Assembly: GCF_022899355.1 (NCBI RefSeq)
Contig: NZ_JALJCK010000007.1
Span: 186,001 to 250,000 of the forward strand
Length of the DNA: 64,000 bases
Source of the DNA: Shinella yambaruensis
GTDB lineage: Bacteria > Pseudomonadota > Alphaproteobacteria > Rhizobiales > Rhizobiaceae
Direction: 5' to 3'
The notes under the pieces are model-generated. The model was not told the DNA's origin, made no database searches, and saw only the letters and a program-made list of their open reading frames with translations. Made by a program: the position numbers and the translations under genes. Below are positions 63,917 to 64,000 of this stretch, piece by piece (within the stretch, counting starts at the first letter, position 1; each line of letters begins with the position of its first letter).

Positions 63917-64000
63917 ATGCGCATCCTGGTCATCGAAGATTCCATCGACATCGCCGAGGCGATCGACGCGAAGCTCTCGCGGGCCGGCCATCATGTCACG
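63917..64000 (+). CDS. Response regulator, 5' part only (cut by window edge)
   Basis: The first 28 codons read MRILVIEDSIDIAEAIDAKL SRAGHHVT, the beta1-alpha1 segment of an OmpR/TctD-like receiver domain with its acidic pocket (E7, D8). No good ribosome-binding site precedes the ATG, which may mean a leaderless or weakly initiated message. It is divergent from the PhnD-like importer operon, so it probably controls it. TCCTGTCAG is repeated at 63893 and 63904, 11 bp apart. Confidence 0.85.
   Translation, partial: MRILVIEDSIDIAEAIDAKLSRAGHHVT

Overview
The window looks like a chromosome or large replicon of a Rhizobiaceae-type alphaproteobacterium (Rhizobium, Agrobacterium, Ensifer or Shinella-like). 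The evidence is high GC, short intergenic gaps, frequent ATGA overlaps, a near-identical Agrobacterium-type D-psicose 3-epimerase, an alphaproteobacterial ectoine-catabolism/EnuR module, and a RIME-like palindromic repeat. It is almost entirely catabolic and transport modules, each next to its own regulator. No rRNA, tRNA, CRISPR, integrase or transposase was seen.

Layout. 1-4.5 kb: a ketose/polyol module (two SDR dehydrogenases, a MalK-type ATPase, D-psicose 3-epimerase, a small-molecule kinase). 4.5-7.2 kb: a decayed stretch with yciI and gluconokinase intact, but a LacI-type gluconate regulator and a TRAP receptor gene that have both lost their 5' ends at one shared junction. 7.2-14.7 kb: a molybdenum/tungsten locus with moeA, two MolA/MolB-type (vitamin B12-type) binding protein-permease pairs, one MolC-type ATPase, the molbindin mop, a leaderless ModA-like protein, and two 24-bp ModE-box-like palindromes. 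14.9-18.3 kb: a divergent Lrp regulator and a dpaL-M20 hydrolase-dtd operon. 18.5-26.9 kb: a TonB receptor with a signalling domain, a complete FecBCCD-type importer, a FecI/FecR pair and a DUF2218 protein, which together look like siderophore-type iron uptake.

27.1-28.9 kb: a chemoreceptor. 29.1-41.1 kb: an AraC-type regulator divergent from a branched-chain amino acid (mainly valine/isoleucine) degradation operon encoding HSD10-like SDR, thiolase, acyl-CoA dehydrogenase, the four BCKDH proteins, 3-hydroxyisobutyryl-CoA hydrolase, 3-hydroxyisobutyrate dehydrogenase and enoyl-CoA hydratase. A RIME-like inverted pair is inserted in frame in the BCKDH E2 linker. 41.3-45.7 kb: a membrane protein, a gene-poor stretch, then arginase and ornithine cyclodeaminase divergent from an Lrp regulator. 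45.7-51.5 kb: GST and an ectoine-catabolism set (DoeB2-like, DoeA, EutA, EnuR) plus a 49-aa membrane protein.

51.7-53.9 kb: a second chemoreceptor. 54.1-56.9 kb: a TetR regulator divergent from a trimethylamine-dehydrogenase-like flavoprotein. 57.4-58.6 kb: a 55-aa protein and a siderophore-esterase-like hydrolase. 58.7-64 kb: a ferric/phosphonate-type ABC importer with two binding proteins, divergent from a response regulator cut by the window edge.

The most interesting region is the Mo/W locus. It joins a B12-type transporter architecture to Mop, MoeA and ModA-like proteins, with two related palindromes suggesting common ModE-type control. All functional names rest on motifs and remembered family sequences; no database search was run.
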